Positions 1 to 8,958 of a stretch of DNA of 46,372 nt are shown one piece after another. This DNA comes from Verrucomicrobiota bacterium (lineage in GTDB: Bacteria; Verrucomicrobiota; Verrucomicrobiia; Opitutales; Opitutaceae), in assembly GCA_025352985.1 (NCBI GenBank), contig JANXRL010000148.1, positions 1-46,372 of the forward strand, given 5' to 3'. The notes beneath the pieces are model-generated. The model saw only the letters and a program-made list of their open reading frames with translations. It made no database searches and was not told where the DNA came from. The first letter of the stretch is position 1, and each line of letters begins with the position of its first letter. The position numbers were made by a program, and so were the translations under genes.

Positions 1-1
1 C

Positions 2-1786
2 GGGCGCATGGGATTTCCGTCGTTGCTCCAAGCCATCGCCAAGGGCTGGGAAACCGACCGTGCTAAGCTCGTGGCCGAGGGCGACCGCGTGATCACCACG
101 TTGGCTGGACATCACGCTCAACGCCCGCCCGACGAGGGCGGCGTGCCCGACCTGCACGACACGGGTGGGACGGCGTTTGAAAAGTGCTTCGAGTATTTCA
201 ACGAGAACTTCGACGCGCAACGCGGCGGCTTCGGAGAGGCGCCAAAGTTTCCCCGTGCCTCCAATCTCAATTTCCTCTTTCGCGCGGCGGCGATCCAGGG
301 CGTCGGCTTGCCGGCGGGGCAGGAGGCGGTGCGCATGGCGACGACCACGCTGCAACACATGGCCGAGGGCGGCATTCACGACCATGTGGGCGGCGGGTTT
401 CACCGCTACGCCGTGGACGATGCGTGGTTCGTGCCGCACTTTGAGAAAATGCTCTACGACCAGGCGCAGATCGCGGTGAACTGCCTCGACGCACACCTCG
501 CGGCCGGCGACGAGCGTTTTGCGTGGGTGGCGCGCGATATCTTCGACTACGCGCTGCGCGATTTGTCTGCGCCGGGCGGGGCTTTTTTCTCGGCGGAGGA
601 CGCCGACTCCCTGCTCGAATACGGGAAGACGGATCATGCCGAAGGCGCGTTCTACGTGTGGACGCGCGACGAGGTCGTCGCGGCGCTGAAGGAGCACGCG
701 GCGTTTTTCTGCGACCACTATGGCGTCGCCACCGAGGGCAACGTGCCGATGTCGCTCGATCCGCAAAACGAGTTCACTGGAAAAAATATTCTCATGCAGC
801 GGCGTCCGCTTGGCGAAACGGCGCTGCGTTACGGGCTCGCGCCGGCGTTTGCCGTCGAGGTGCTGGTGGAGTCGCTGGAAAAACTTCGCGCCGTGCGGGC
901 GCGGCGTCCGCGTCCGCATCTCGACGACAAGATCATCACGGCGTGGAACGGTCTGATGATCTCGGCGCTGGCGCGCGGCGCGGTTTCGCCGGCCGGATGC
1001 CTGGCCGACAAGCGTGAGTTTTACCGAGACGCGGCGGTGCGCGCGGCGGAGTTCATCCAGTGCGAACTTTACGATGAGGGCCGGGGCATTCTTTACCGTT
1101 GTTACCGCGAGGGCCGTGGGGCGAACGAAGGCTTTGCCGAAGATTATGCGTATCTCGTCGCGGGATTGCTGGATCTTTACGAGGCGACGTTTGACGCGCG
1201 CTGGCTGCGGTGGGCGGAGCGGTTGCAACAGACGATGGACACGCTGTTCTGGGACGAAAAAGACGGCGGCTATTTCAACTCCCGGGCTGACGACGCGAGC
1301 ATCGTGCTGCGGTTGAAGGAAGACTACGACGGGGCGGAGCCTTCGCCGAACTCGGTGGCGGCGGCGAACCTGCTGCGGCTGTCGGCGGTGTTTCATGACG
1401 ACGCGTTGCGCAGTCGTGCGCGGCGCACGATCGAGGCTTTGCGTCCCCAGTGGGCGAAGACGCCTCATGCGTTGCCGGAGATGTTGTGCGCCGTCGAGAA
1501 GGCGCTGGATGTGCCGACGCAGGTGGTGATCGCGGGGGATCCGTCAAAGGCGGATTTCCAAGCCTTGGCCGCGACGGTTATCGGCAAGTTCGGTCCGCGC
1601 CGGACGCTATTGGCGGCCGATGACAGTGAGGGCCAGCGCTGGCTGGCGTTGCGTGCGCCGTGGCTGTCGGATATGAAGCCGATCAACGGCTTTGCGGCGG
1701 CTTATGTGTGCATCGGCGAAACGTGCCGAGCGCCGGTCAGCGAGCCGGCGGAATTGCGGGCGATGCTTGCTCAGAGCCAAGGGTGA
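2..1786 (+). CDS. YyaL/DUF255 family protein, 5'-truncated by the window edge
   Basis: This is the C-terminal part of a YyaL-type protein (the bacterial relatives of SPATA20). Family members start with a thioredoxin-like domain and continue into an (alpha/alpha)6 barrel. The reading frame is open to the first bases (codons G-R precede the first ATG at 8), and family members are about 670-700 residues, so roughly the first 100 residues, including the thioredoxin CxxC, lie outside. Family-typical segments visible are HDHVGGGFHRY, FVPHFEKMLYDQAQ and DDKIITAWNGLM, and the barrel runs to the stop. The ATG at 8 should not be taken as the start. The biochemical role of the family is not settled; the barrel resembles N-acylglucosamine 2-epimerases. 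Family assignment is firm, function is not. Confidence 0.9.
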   Translation, partial: GRMGFPSLLQAIAKGWETDRAKLVAEGDRVITTLAGHHAQRPPDEGGVPDLHDTGGTAFEKCFEYFNENFDAQRGGFGEAPKFPRASNLNFLFRAAAIQGVGLPAGQEAVRMATTTLQHMAEGGIHDHVGGGFHRYAVDDAWFVPHFEKMLYDQAQIAVNCLDAHLAAGDERFAWVARDIFDYALRDLSAPGGAFFSAEDADSLLEYGKTDHAEGAFYVWTRDEVVAALKEHAAFFCDHYGVATEGNVPMSLDPQNEFTGKNILMQRRPLGETALRYGLAPAFAVEVLVESLEKLRAVRARRPRPHLDDKIITAWNGLMISALARGAVSPAGCLADKREFYRDAAVRAAEFIQCELYDEGRGILYRCYREGRGANEGFAEDYAYLVAGLLDLYEATFDARWLRWAERLQQTMDTLFWDEKDGGYFNSRADDASIVLRLKEDYDGAEPSPNSVAAANLLRLSAVFHDDALRSRARRTIEALRPQWAKTPHALPEMLCAVEKALDVPTQVVIAGDPSKADFQALAATVIGKFGPRRTLLAADDSEGQRWLALRAPWLSDMKPINGFAAAYVCIGETCRAPVSEPAELRAMLAQSQG

Positions 1787-1804
1787 AAACCTTATTTCTG
1801 ATGA

Positions 1805-4800
1805 GTGGACTTCATTCATCGGCATCTCTTTAGTTTGCTGATACCGTTGCGTATAAAGGCAAAGCTACCCCGCTCGTCCCTCTGGTTGTTCATTCCCGGC
1901 ATCATTATGTTGGCGGTGGCGACTTTGGTTCTGCTGGCTTGGGCCACGGGGAACATCAGCAAGACGGCCCTTGTGGAGAATGAGACCCCGATGGTTGTGA
2001 ATTCCGCGATCTGTTTTTTGGCCATCGGCGCGGGTTTTTTAGCCAAGTCCCGAAGCGTTCCCGGGATTACTGCGGCGGCGGGCGTGCTGGTGGCAACTAT
2101 AGCATTTCTGACCAGTCTGGAGCATGCAAAGGGTCTTAATTTTGGCATTGATGAGTTGTTCTTCAAAGGGGTCGGCCCCTTGCCCGGGCGGATGGCCGTT
2201 CTCTCGGCCGTCGCGCTTTTTCTTTGCGGGCTTGCGGTGATTTTTCTGGGCATGCGCCAGCCATGGATTCGCCTGCTGGGTTTGCTGACGGGGTTGATCA
2301 TGGCAGTGGCGTTTGTAGGGCTTTGCGGGTATCTCACCGGGCTGCCCGTGGCGTATGCTTGGGGGCAGCCGATCCATATGGCGCTTCTGACCTGCCTGAG
2401 CCTGCTGGTCATGACGGCGGGGCTCTTCGGGTGGGCGATGACCGCGCCTCATCAATACAAGGGGATTGAGGACCGGTTGATGCCGTTTTTCATCACGACG
2501 GGGTCGATCCTCATGGTGGTCGGAGTGATCACCGTTGCGAGCATCCGCCTTCAGGAAAAAACGACCGACTGGATCGGACACAGCGAGCAAGTCATCACCA
2601 GCGTGAACGTGATGGAGCTGCGCATCTCGCAGATCGAGTCCGCCGTTCGCGGTTATGTAATCACAGGCGACAAGGAATACCTGGAGGGAAGACCCGCCAA
2701 GGCGCTGGAAGCCCGGGAGAAATTGGACGCGTTGAGTGTGATGGTCGCGGACAATCCTTCGCAAGTGGCCCGGGTTGCCGAACTAACTCCGATCGTTAAG
2801 GCCAAGATCGCCCGCAATGACACCGTGTTCGTCTTTTGCCAGGCTGGGGACCGTGCTTCGGCCACCGCGATTGTTTCAAATACATCCGGTCTACGACTGG
2901 CTCAAGGCATCCGCCGCATAACTGGAGAAATCGAGGCGGAGGAGAGGCGTTTGCTTGCCCTTCGACAGATGGAGGGGGCACGTTCCGCGCGGCAGACACG
3001 CGGAGTGATCCTGATGGGGGGCATTCTCGCGTTTGCGCTGCTAGCCATCTCCTTGATCATTGTTCGCCGCAACGCGAAGGCCCGCAGCATCGCGGAAGGC
3101 GCGCTCACGGCGGCCAACGCATTGCTCAAGCAGCAGGTGTTTGAGCGCACGGCGGCCCAAGCCAAGCTGGTCCTCAATGCGCAGCGGATGAGGTTGGCGG
3201 CGGATGTGGCGGGAGTCTGCGTTTGGGAGTGGGACATCGTTACGGGCGGGGTATTTTGGGACACGGGAATGTTTACGCTTTATGGAGTGGCGCCGACCCC
3301 GGACTATCAAGTTACTCACGCAACTTGGGTTGAGGGTGTGCATCCCGAGGATCTGGCGGAGCAGGAGAAGCTGTTAAATGGTCTTGTCGCCTCGGGGGAC
3401 CGGGGGCGGAGGGAGTTTCGAATCATTCACCGCCCAGATCAGGTGATCCGGTTTGTCCAAGCTGCAGAGATGGTTGTCAGGGATGATTCGGGCAAGGCGT
3501 TGAAAGTGGTCGGCATCAACTTGGATATCACGGCCCGTAAGCAGGCGGAGGAGGCGCTGCGCACGAGCGAGGAGGAGTTTCGCAACGCCTTCGAGTTTGC
3601 CGGCATCGGCATGGCGATTGTGGGCATCGACGGCCGCTTCATGCTCGTTAACGCCACGCTCTGCGATCTCACCGGCTATGAAGAGGCTGCTTTGTGCGCC
3701 AAGACGTTTGTCGATATCACGCATCCTGACGACATCGACACCGATCTCGATCATGTGCGGTCACTCCTCGCGGGCGAAGTGCGTTTTTACCACATGGAGA
3801 AACGCTACTTTCATCGCCTCGGCCATGTGGTGTGGGTGCGGCTGGCCGCTTCACTCGTGCGTGATTCGGCGGGTGTGCCGCTGCATTTCGTGGCGCAGAT
3901 CGAGGATGTCACCGAGCGCAAGCAGCTCGGTGAAAACCTCGCCAAGGCCCGCGACGAGGCGCTGGCCGCCTCTCGCCTGAAGTCGGAGTTCCTCGCCAAC
4001 ATGAGCCACGAAATCCGCACTCCGATGAACGGCATCATCGGCATGTCCGGCCTGCTGATGGAAACCGAGCTCACCGCCGACCAGCATGATATGGGCAAGG
4101 TCATCCAGCATAGCGCCGAGAACCTGCTCAACATCATCAACGACATCCTGGACTTTTCCAAGATCGAGGCGGGCAAGCTGCGCATTGAGCCGGTGGAGTT
4201 CGACCTGCGCGAGGCGGTCGATGAGACGCTGGCGCTGATCGCGCACCGCGCCCATGAGAAGGGCGTCGAGTTGGTCTGTGATTTCGACGAGCGGCTGGCC
4301 TGCCTGCTGCTGGGCGACGCGGGCCGTTTCCGGCAGGTGCTCCTCAACCTCGTGGGCAACGCCGTGAAATTCACCGAGCGCGGCGAAGTGGTGGTGCAAG
4401 TGCGGTTGGTGCGGGAAAACGCCGGCCAGGTGACCTTTGGCTGCCGGGTGAGCGACACGGGCATCGGCATCGCCCGCGAGGCGCAGACGCTGCTTTTCCA
4501 GCCCTTCACCCAGGCCGATGGCTCCACGACGCGCCGTTTCGGCGGCACGGGACTTGGCCTGGCCATCTCCCGGCAACTGGTCGGACTCATGGGCGGGGAG
4601 ATCGACTTCGCCAGCGAACCCGGGAGCGGATCGCAATTCTGGTTCGACCTCACCATGCAACGCTGCGCGCAAGGATTGCCCCGTGGTGAACGATCAATGC
4701 CGCCGGGCCTGAGCGCGCTGGTGGTGGACGATAATGAAACGAACCGGCGGATACTCGTGAGCCAGCTCCGGTCGTTTGGCATCGAAGCCGAGGCGCTTGC

Positions 4801-5545
4801 GGAGTCCGCGCGTTTCCTCCCCCGGTTGATCGAGCGGCGCGACGCCGGCACGCCGGTTTCCTTTGGTGTGCTCGACTGGAACATGCCGCAGATGGATGGG
4901 GTGGAACTAGCGCTGCGGGTCCAGGCACACCCCGGGTTTGCCGATCTGCCGCTGATCATGCTGTCGTCCTCGGGCAATCTTGAGAATCCCGAACGGATCG
5001 CGGCGGCCAAGTTTGCCTCATGGCTGACCAAACCGGTCCAGATCGAGCAGCTTTACCGCAGCCTAGCCTCCATTGTCGGGTGTCGGTCCGCTGAATCGTC
5101 CAGAACGCTCAACGCCGGGTGGTCCATGTTGAATCGCCGGACGGGCTCCGGCCTGCGTTTGCTCATGGCCGAGGACAATCGCACCAACCAGGCGGTTGCC
5201 CGGCGTATCCTGGAAAAAATGGGCTACACGGTCGATGTGGCGGAGGACGGGAGTGAAGCATTGGCCAAGCTTGCGCGGAGGACCTACGCCGCCGTGCTCA
5301 TGGATTGCCAGATGCCGGTGGTGGACGGCTACGAGGCCACGAGGCGCATCCGCGCGGGTCTGCTCGAGGGTATCAATCCCGAAATCCCGATCATTGCCCT
5401 GACGGCCTACGCGATGGCGGGCGACCGGTTGAAATGCCTGCAAGTCGGCATGAACGACTACGTGACAAAGCCCATCCGTCCGGACGATTTGCATGCGGCC
5501 TTTTTGCGCAGCGGCCTGTTATCTGGAGCGAAGGCGGACGCGTAA
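1805..5545 (+). CDS. Membrane hybrid sensor histidine kinase (CHASE3-PAS-PAS-HisKA-HATPase-REC-REC)
   Basis: A 1246-residue inner-membrane sensor. About seven hydrophobic segments occupy residues 26-245. A CHASE3-like extracytoplasmic sensor follows at about 252-385 (it contains SAVRGYVITGDKEYL), then a membrane helix near 399-420. Two PAS domains (about 460-575 and 590-705) precede HisKA with the phospho-acceptor H735 in NMSHEIRTPMNG. The ATPase domain (about 835-950) has DTGIGI and GGTGLGL boxes. Two receiver domains follow, with D1024 (LDWNMPQMDG) and D1167 (MDCQMPVVDG). The start shown is a GTG, and an in-frame TTG ten codons later is an alternative. The response regulator 131 bp downstream is a likely partner. 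The signal sensed cannot be read from sequence. Confidence 0.93.
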   Translation: MDFIHRHLFSLLIPLRIKAKLPRSSLWLFIPGIIMLAVATLVLLAWATGNISKTALVENETPMVVNSAICFLAIGAGFLAKSRSVPGITAAAGVLVATIAFLTSLEHAKGLNFGIDELFFKGVGPLPGRMAVLSAVALFLCGLAVIFLGMRQPWIRLLGLLTGLIMAVAFVGLCGYLTGLPVAYAWGQPIHMALLTCLSLLVMTAGLFGWAMTAPHQYKGIEDRLMPFFITTGSILMVVGVITVASIRLQEKTTDWIGHSEQVITSVNVMELRISQIESAVRGYVITGDKEYLEGRPAKALEAREKLDALSVMVADNPSQVARVAELTPIVKAKIARNDTVFVFCQAGDRASATAIVSNTSGLRLAQGIRRITGEIEAEERRLLALRQMEGARSARQTRGVILMGGILAFALLAISLIIVRRNAKARSIAEGALTAANALLKQQVFERTAAQAKLVLNAQRMRLAADVAGVCVWEWDIVTGGVFWDTGMFTLYGVAPTPDYQVTHATWVEGVHPEDLAEQEKLLNGLVASGDRGRREFRIIHRPDQVIRFVQAAEMVVRDDSGKALKVVGINLDITARKQAEEALRTSEEEFRNAFEFAGIGMAIVGIDGRFMLVNATLCDLTGYEEAALCAKTFVDITHPDDIDTDLDHVRSLLAGEVRFYHMEKRYFHRLGHVVWVRLAASLVRDSAGVPLHFVAQIEDVTERKQLGENLAKARDEALAASRLKSEFLANMSHEIRTPMNGIIGMSGLLMETELTADQHDMGKVIQHSAENLLNIINDILDFSKIEAGKLRIEPVEFDLREAVDETLALIAHRAHEKGVELVCDFDERLACLLLGDAGRFRQVLLNLVGNAVKFTERGEVVVQVRLVRENAGQVTFGCRVSDTGIGIAREAQTLLFQPFTQADGSTTRRFGGTGLGLAISRQLVGLMGGEIDFASEPGSGSQFWFDLTMQRCAQGLPRGERSMPPGLSALVVDDNETNRRILVSQLRSFGIEAEALAESARFLPRLIERRDAGTPVSFGVLDWNMPQMDGVELALRVQAHPGFADLPLIMLSSSGNLENPERIAAAKFASWLTKPVQIEQLYRSLASIVGCRSAESSRTLNAGWSMLNRRTGSGLRLLMAEDNRTNQAVARRILEKMGYTVDVAEDGSEALAKLARRTYAAVLMDCQMPVVDGYEATRRIRAGLLEGINPEIPIIALTAYAMAGDRLKCLQVGMNDYVTKPIRPDDLHAAFLRSGLLSGAKADA

Positions 5546-5676
5546 CTGAGCCTGGTCAGGCGGCCGTGCCGGTATCGAGCGCCGGCGTTTGGGCGACATC
5601 CCCGATTTACGTTCCCAATCAGTCAGACTACGCTCGACTGCATCCGTTGAGAGGCTTTACCTAAAAGTAATTCCCC

Positions 5677-6288
5677 ATGAAAATCCTGGCCGTTGAAGAC
5701 GATCCCGTAGCCCGTGCCGTCCTTCACCAAGCGCTTCTTCGCCTGGGACACGAGGTCGTTGACGCGCATGACGGGACGGAAGCGTTGAAGATTTTGGAAA
5801 AAGAGCCGGTGCGCGTGATCGTGAGCGACTGGATGATGCCCGAGATGGACGGCCTCGCCCTGTGTCGCGCGGTGCGCGGGCGGGTCGAGGCCGACTACGT
5901 CTACTTTATCCTGCTCACGGGCCGCACGGCCGACGTGGACAACCAGCGCGAGGCCATCGAGGCGGGCGTGGACGATTTTCTCTCAAAGCCGCTCAACTCG
6001 CAGGACATCTGGATGCGCCTGCGCGTGGCCGAGCGCATCCTGCGCTACGCGACCGAGGTGCGCCAGTTGGAGGCGTTCCTCCCCATCTGCGGCTACTGCA
6101 AAAAAGTCCGCGACGACCAAAACTACTGGCAGCAGATCGAGAGCTATATCAACGAGCGCACCGGCACCGATTTTAGCCACTCCGTGTGCCCCGACTGCTA
6201 CCAACGCGTGGTGATGCCCGAGCTGGAAAAGTTGCGTGCCGCCGCCCCGAAGTCTCCGGCCAAGCCCCATGTCGAGCGAGCGAATTGA
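5677..6288 (+). CDS. Response regulator with Cys-rich C-terminal extension
   Basis: A 203-residue protein with an N-terminal receiver domain (phospho-acceptor D51 in SDWMMPEMDG, switch Lys in FLSKPLN). It has no DNA-binding domain. The tail contains PICGYCKKVRDD (C138, C141) and, about 30 residues on, FSHSVCPDCYQ (H168, C171, C174). This Cys/His arrangement recurs at the ends of many bacterial signalling proteins and looks like a small metal-binding knuckle. Metal binding is inference. It follows the hybrid kinase at 1805-5545 in the same direction, so it probably takes part in that phosphorelay. Its stop overlaps the start of slyX by 20 bp. The output mechanism is unknown. Confidence 0.9.
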   Translation: MKILAVEDDPVARAVLHQALLRLGHEVVDAHDGTEALKILEKEPVRVIVSDWMMPEMDGLALCRAVRGRVEADYVYFILLTGRTADVDNQREAIEAGVDDFLSKPLNSQDIWMRLRVAERILRYATEVRQLEAFLPICGYCKKVRDDQNYWQQIESYINERTGTDFSHSVCPDCYQRVVMPELEKLRAAAPKSPAKPHVERAN

Positions 6289-6472
6289 CCGGCTGGAAGA
6301 GCGGCTGGCGTGGTTTGAACGCCATGTCACGGAGCAGGACAAGGCCATGCTGGAAATGGCCGGCCAGATCGACCGGCTGAAGGCGGAGTTGACGCGGTTC
6401 AGGCTGCGCTCCGAGTCCGGCGGCACGGCTGAGGAAAACAATCCCGCCGCCGAGCGGCCGCCGCATTATTGA
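6269..6472 (+). CDS. slyX: SlyX family protein
   Basis: A 67-residue protein beginning MSSERIDRLEERLAWFE, with a heptad-patterned amphipathic helix through about residue 50 and a polar tail ending in PPHY, as SlyX proteins do. The ATG at 6269 overlaps the response regulator gene by 20 bp in another frame, which suggests translational coupling. An upstream in-frame codon at 6236 would add a proline-rich stretch that does not fit the family, so it was rejected. SlyX is a small coiled-coil protein of unclear function, named from its position beside slyD in E. coli; that linkage is absent here. Confidence 0.8.
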   Translation: MSSERIDRLEERLAWFERHVTEQDKAMLEMAGQIDRLKAELTRFRLRSESGGTAEENNPAAERPPHY

Positions 6473-6479
6473 CGCGGCT

Positions 6480-6938
6480 TCAGGGCGCGACGACCGGCGC
6501 GGGCAGGGCCACGCTGCCGCGATCGCTGGTCTTGAAGGCGTGGACATCCTCGTCCCACGTGATCTGCAGCGTGCTGTTGATGACGTAGGACGCGCGCCCA
6601 GAATGGTTGGCCGCGAAATGATCGACCGCCTTGGCGACCGGCCCCGACAAGACGACCGACTCCGCGACGCTGCCCAGAGGGGGAATGCCCAGCGGCTTCG
6701 GGTTTTTGACGGCGCCCATCGAGATTCCGTCGAGAGAGAACGTGTGTTCGGTTTCCTGCACGACCAGCGGGACGCTGTTTGGATTGACGAACAGCAAGGT
6801 CATCGTGACGCCCACCGGAGACGGGGTGAATTCCTTGATGCGCACGCCGATTTTTTCCAGTTTCGGGGCGGAAGAGCAGCTGGCCAGCATCAACAGACCA
6901 GCGACGAAAGCGGCGAGAGAAAGGGTTCGCGTGAACAT
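6480..6938 (-). CDS. LEA14-like (WHy domain) lipoprotein
   Basis: A 152-residue predicted lipoprotein. The start at 6938 gives MFTRTLSLAAFVAGLLMLASC, a signal sequence with a lipobox ending at Cys. A TTG at 6950 could add four residues. The mature part resembles the LEA-2/WHy fold: a beta-rich domain with LLFVNPNSVPLVVQETEHTF, where the NPNS turn is typical. Such proteins are proposed to be desiccation- or stress-related, and bacterial members are mostly envelope-anchored with unknown substrates. It is convergent with slyX, 7 bp apart. Lipoprotein status is strong; function is inferred from family only. Confidence 0.8.
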   Translation of the reverse strand: MFTRTLSLAAFVAGLLMLASCSSAPKLEKIGVRIKEFTPSPVGVTMTLLFVNPNSVPLVVQETEHTFSLDGISMGAVKNPKPLGIPPLGSVAESVVLSGPVAKAVDHFAANHSGRASYVINSTLQITWDEDVHAFKTSDRGSVALPAPVVAP

Positions 6939-6998
6939 ATGCCAAACCAAGGGAGTCTTTGCGCTCTGGACGAACCTTTTCTTGAAAGTCCGTCGGCC

Positions 6999-7265
6999 TC
7001 AGAACATCGAAAGCGCCTGCGCGCTCTCGATGGCGATCCAAGCCGCTCCTGCTGTAAGCGAGACTCCGATTCCCAGCCGCGTGAGTTTCTGCCGGCGCAA
7101 GCGGCGGTCGTGCCGGTCAGGATGATGCCGGGCGGCGGATCCGCTGGAAGAGATGAAGCTCACGAATTGCGCGTTGCGGACGACCGTCGTGCGGATGGTG
7201 CGGTTATCCACCCGACCCATGCGGATCGGCGGACGGCGGAAAATCTGGAGCAAGGCGCGCAGCAC
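6999..7265 (-). CDS. Small hypothetical protein with C-terminal hydrophobic segment
   Basis: A possible 88-residue protein from a GTG at 7265; an ATG at 7220 would give 73 residues. The N-terminal part is basic and contains RTIRTTVVRNAQFVSF. The middle is rich in His, Arg and Asp, and the last 26 residues (LGIGVSLTAGAAWIAIESAQ region) are hydrophobic enough to be a membrane helix. I recognise no family. It lies just upstream of, and in the same direction as, the LEA-like lipoprotein gene (60 bp gap) and is divergent from lysA. The AT-rich stretch at 7266-7300 could hold its promoter. Coding status rests on codon pattern and context only. Confidence 0.4.
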   Translation of the reverse strand: MLRALLQIFRRPPIRMGRVDNRTIRTTVVRNAQFVSFISSSGSAARHHPDRHDRRLRRQKLTRLGIGVSLTAGAAWIAIESAQALSMF

Positions 7266-7352
7266 AGGTTTAGAACTTAAAATTAGGGTGGTTTTTTCAA
7301 GGGGAAACTTGAAACTTCGCACTCTTTAAGAGCCTTTTACCCTTTTCTAGAC

Positions 7353-8657
7353 ATGCACCACTTCAATTACGTCGGTCCCAACCTCCACTGCGAATCCGTC
7401 GATCTCGCCGAGATCGCCCGCCTCTACGGCACGCCGACCTACGTTTACAGCGCCGCGACCATGGCGGACAACTACACCCGCCTCGCCAAGGGCATGGCAG
7501 GCCTCGACCTTCAGATCTGCTACGCGATGAAGGCCAATTCCAACATCGCCCTCCTCCGCCACTTCTCGAACCTCGGCGCTGGCTTCGACCTCGTGAGCGG
7601 CGGCGAAATCAAGCGCGTGCTCGCCGCCGGGGCCAACGTGAAGCGCAGCGTGTTCGCCGGCATCGGCAAGACCGAGGCCGAGATCCAGCTAGCCCTCGAA
7701 AACGGCATCTTCTCCTTTCACGTCGAAAGCGAGCCCGAGCTCGCCCGCATCAACCATGTCGCCGGCAAGCTCGGCGTGAAGGCGCCCATCGCCATCCGCG
7801 TCAACCCCGACGTCGATGCCCACACCCACGCCAAGATCACCACCGGCAAGAGCGACAACAAGTTTGGCATCCCTCTCAAGCACGCCGCCGCCGCCTACGA
7901 GGCCGCCGCGAAGTATCCCAACATCCAGATCAAGGGCGTGCAGATGCACATCGGCTCGCAGCTCACCTCCGTGAACCCGTTTGTCGAGGCCGTGCGCAAG
8001 ATCACGCCCTTCGTCGAGCAGCTCAAGGCGAGCTACGGCATCACCTATTTCTCCATCGGCGGCGGCATGGGCATCGTTTACAAGGACGCGCTCGCCAGTG
8101 GCCAGCAGGCTTGGTGGGACGCGCAGCCCGCCGACCAGCGTCCGCTCACCCCCGAAACCTACGGCGCGGCGCTCGTGCCTCTTCTCCAACCGCTCGGCCT
8201 CAAGATCGTGCTCGAGCATGGCCGCTTCATGGTCGGGAACTCCGGTGTGCTTCTCTCGCAGGTCGAGCACCTCAAGCGCGGTGCCGGCAAGAATTTCCTG
8301 ATCGTGGACGCCGCCATGAACGACCTCGTGCGTCCCGCGATGTATGAGAGCTACCATGAAATTGTTCCGCTCCACCGCGACTCCGGCCGCCGCGCGCTCA
8401 CGGCCGACGTGGTCGGCCCCATCTGCGAAAGCGGCGACTGTTTCGCGAAGGACCGCCAGCTTCAGGAAGTCGGCGAAGGCGAGTATATCGCCTTCATGAG
8501 CGCCGGTGCGTATGGCTACACGATGGCCAGCCGCTACAACACTCGCGCGATGGCCGCCGAGGTGCTGGTGCACGGAGGCACATTCGAGCTCATCAACGCT
8601 CGCGAAACCTTCGAGCAGCAGATCGCCGGTGAGAAGATCCCGGCATTTTTGAAATAA
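7353..8657 (+). CDS. lysA: Diaminopimelate decarboxylase
   Basis: A 434-residue PLP enzyme of the alanine racemase/ornithine decarboxylase fold that converts meso-diaminopimelate to L-lysine, the last step of lysine synthesis. The PLP lysine is K60 in CYAMKANSN. The family's glycine-rich phosphate-binding loop is SIGGGMGI. The substrate-binding EHGRF motif and the dimer-interface CESGDCFAKDR (C358) are present, as is the C-terminal YGYTMASRYN tyrosine. Length and all landmark motifs are normal. It is preceded by the divergent small gene and followed by the inverted-repeat element, then gpsA. Confidence 0.96.
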   Translation: MHHFNYVGPNLHCESVDLAEIARLYGTPTYVYSAATMADNYTRLAKGMAGLDLQICYAMKANSNIALLRHFSNLGAGFDLVSGGEIKRVLAAGANVKRSVFAGIGKTEAEIQLALENGIFSFHVESEPELARINHVAGKLGVKAPIAIRVNPDVDAHTHAKITTGKSDNKFGIPLKHAAAAYEAAAKYPNIQIKGVQMHIGSQLTSVNPFVEAVRKITPFVEQLKASYGITYFSIGGGMGIVYKDALASGQQAWWDAQPADQRPLTPETYGAALVPLLQPLGLKIVLEHGRFMVGNSGVLLSQVEHLKRGAGKNFLIVDAAMNDLVRPAMYESYHEIVPLHRDSGRRALTADVVGPICESGDCFAKDRQLQEVGEGEYIAFMSAGAYGYTMASRYNTRAMAAEVLVHGGTFELINARETFEQQIAGEKIPAFLK

Positions 8658-8680
8658 GGACGCTGGCTGAACGGAATTTT

Positions 8681-8931
8681 TATCTGGAACTCAGGAAATC
8701 AGGAACGGAAGCGATCCGACCCAATGGGGAAAGCTGGAAACCAGGGCCGGGCACCACTGCCCGGTTTCCGCTTTCCACATTTAATCCGGACGGCTCAATT
8801 CCCCGAGGCTTGCCTCGGAGATGGATGCCGCGCGCTGTCATCGGGGCGAAGCCCCTTTCTGTGATACGCCGGAGCTTGCGCCGGGGAGGGTTTATTTTCG
8901 ATTCCGTTCCTGATTTCCTGAGTTCCAGATA
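8681..8931. repeat. 251-bp element with perfect 30-bp inverted ends and four internal hairpins
   Basis: This fills most of the 301-bp gap between lysA and gpsA. Bases 8681-8710 are the exact reverse complement of 8902-8931; the left arm begins TATCTGGAACTCAGG. Inside are hairpins at 8728-8776 (stem parts GGAAAGC/GCTTTCC and CCGGGCA/TGCCCGG), 8803-8818 (CCGAGGC-TT-GCCTCGG), 8843-8855 (GGGGC-GAA-GCCCC) and 8869-8884 (CCGGAGC-TT-GCGCCGG, one mismatch). No convincing protein is encoded. A shortened relative lies at 28457-28526, so this is a repeat family. It could be a MITE- or BIME-like mobile element or a structured RNA. No obvious target-site duplication flanks it. Confidence 0.85.
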
Positions 8932-8958
8932 GAGGATTTCCGTGATTGGTTTCCTCAT

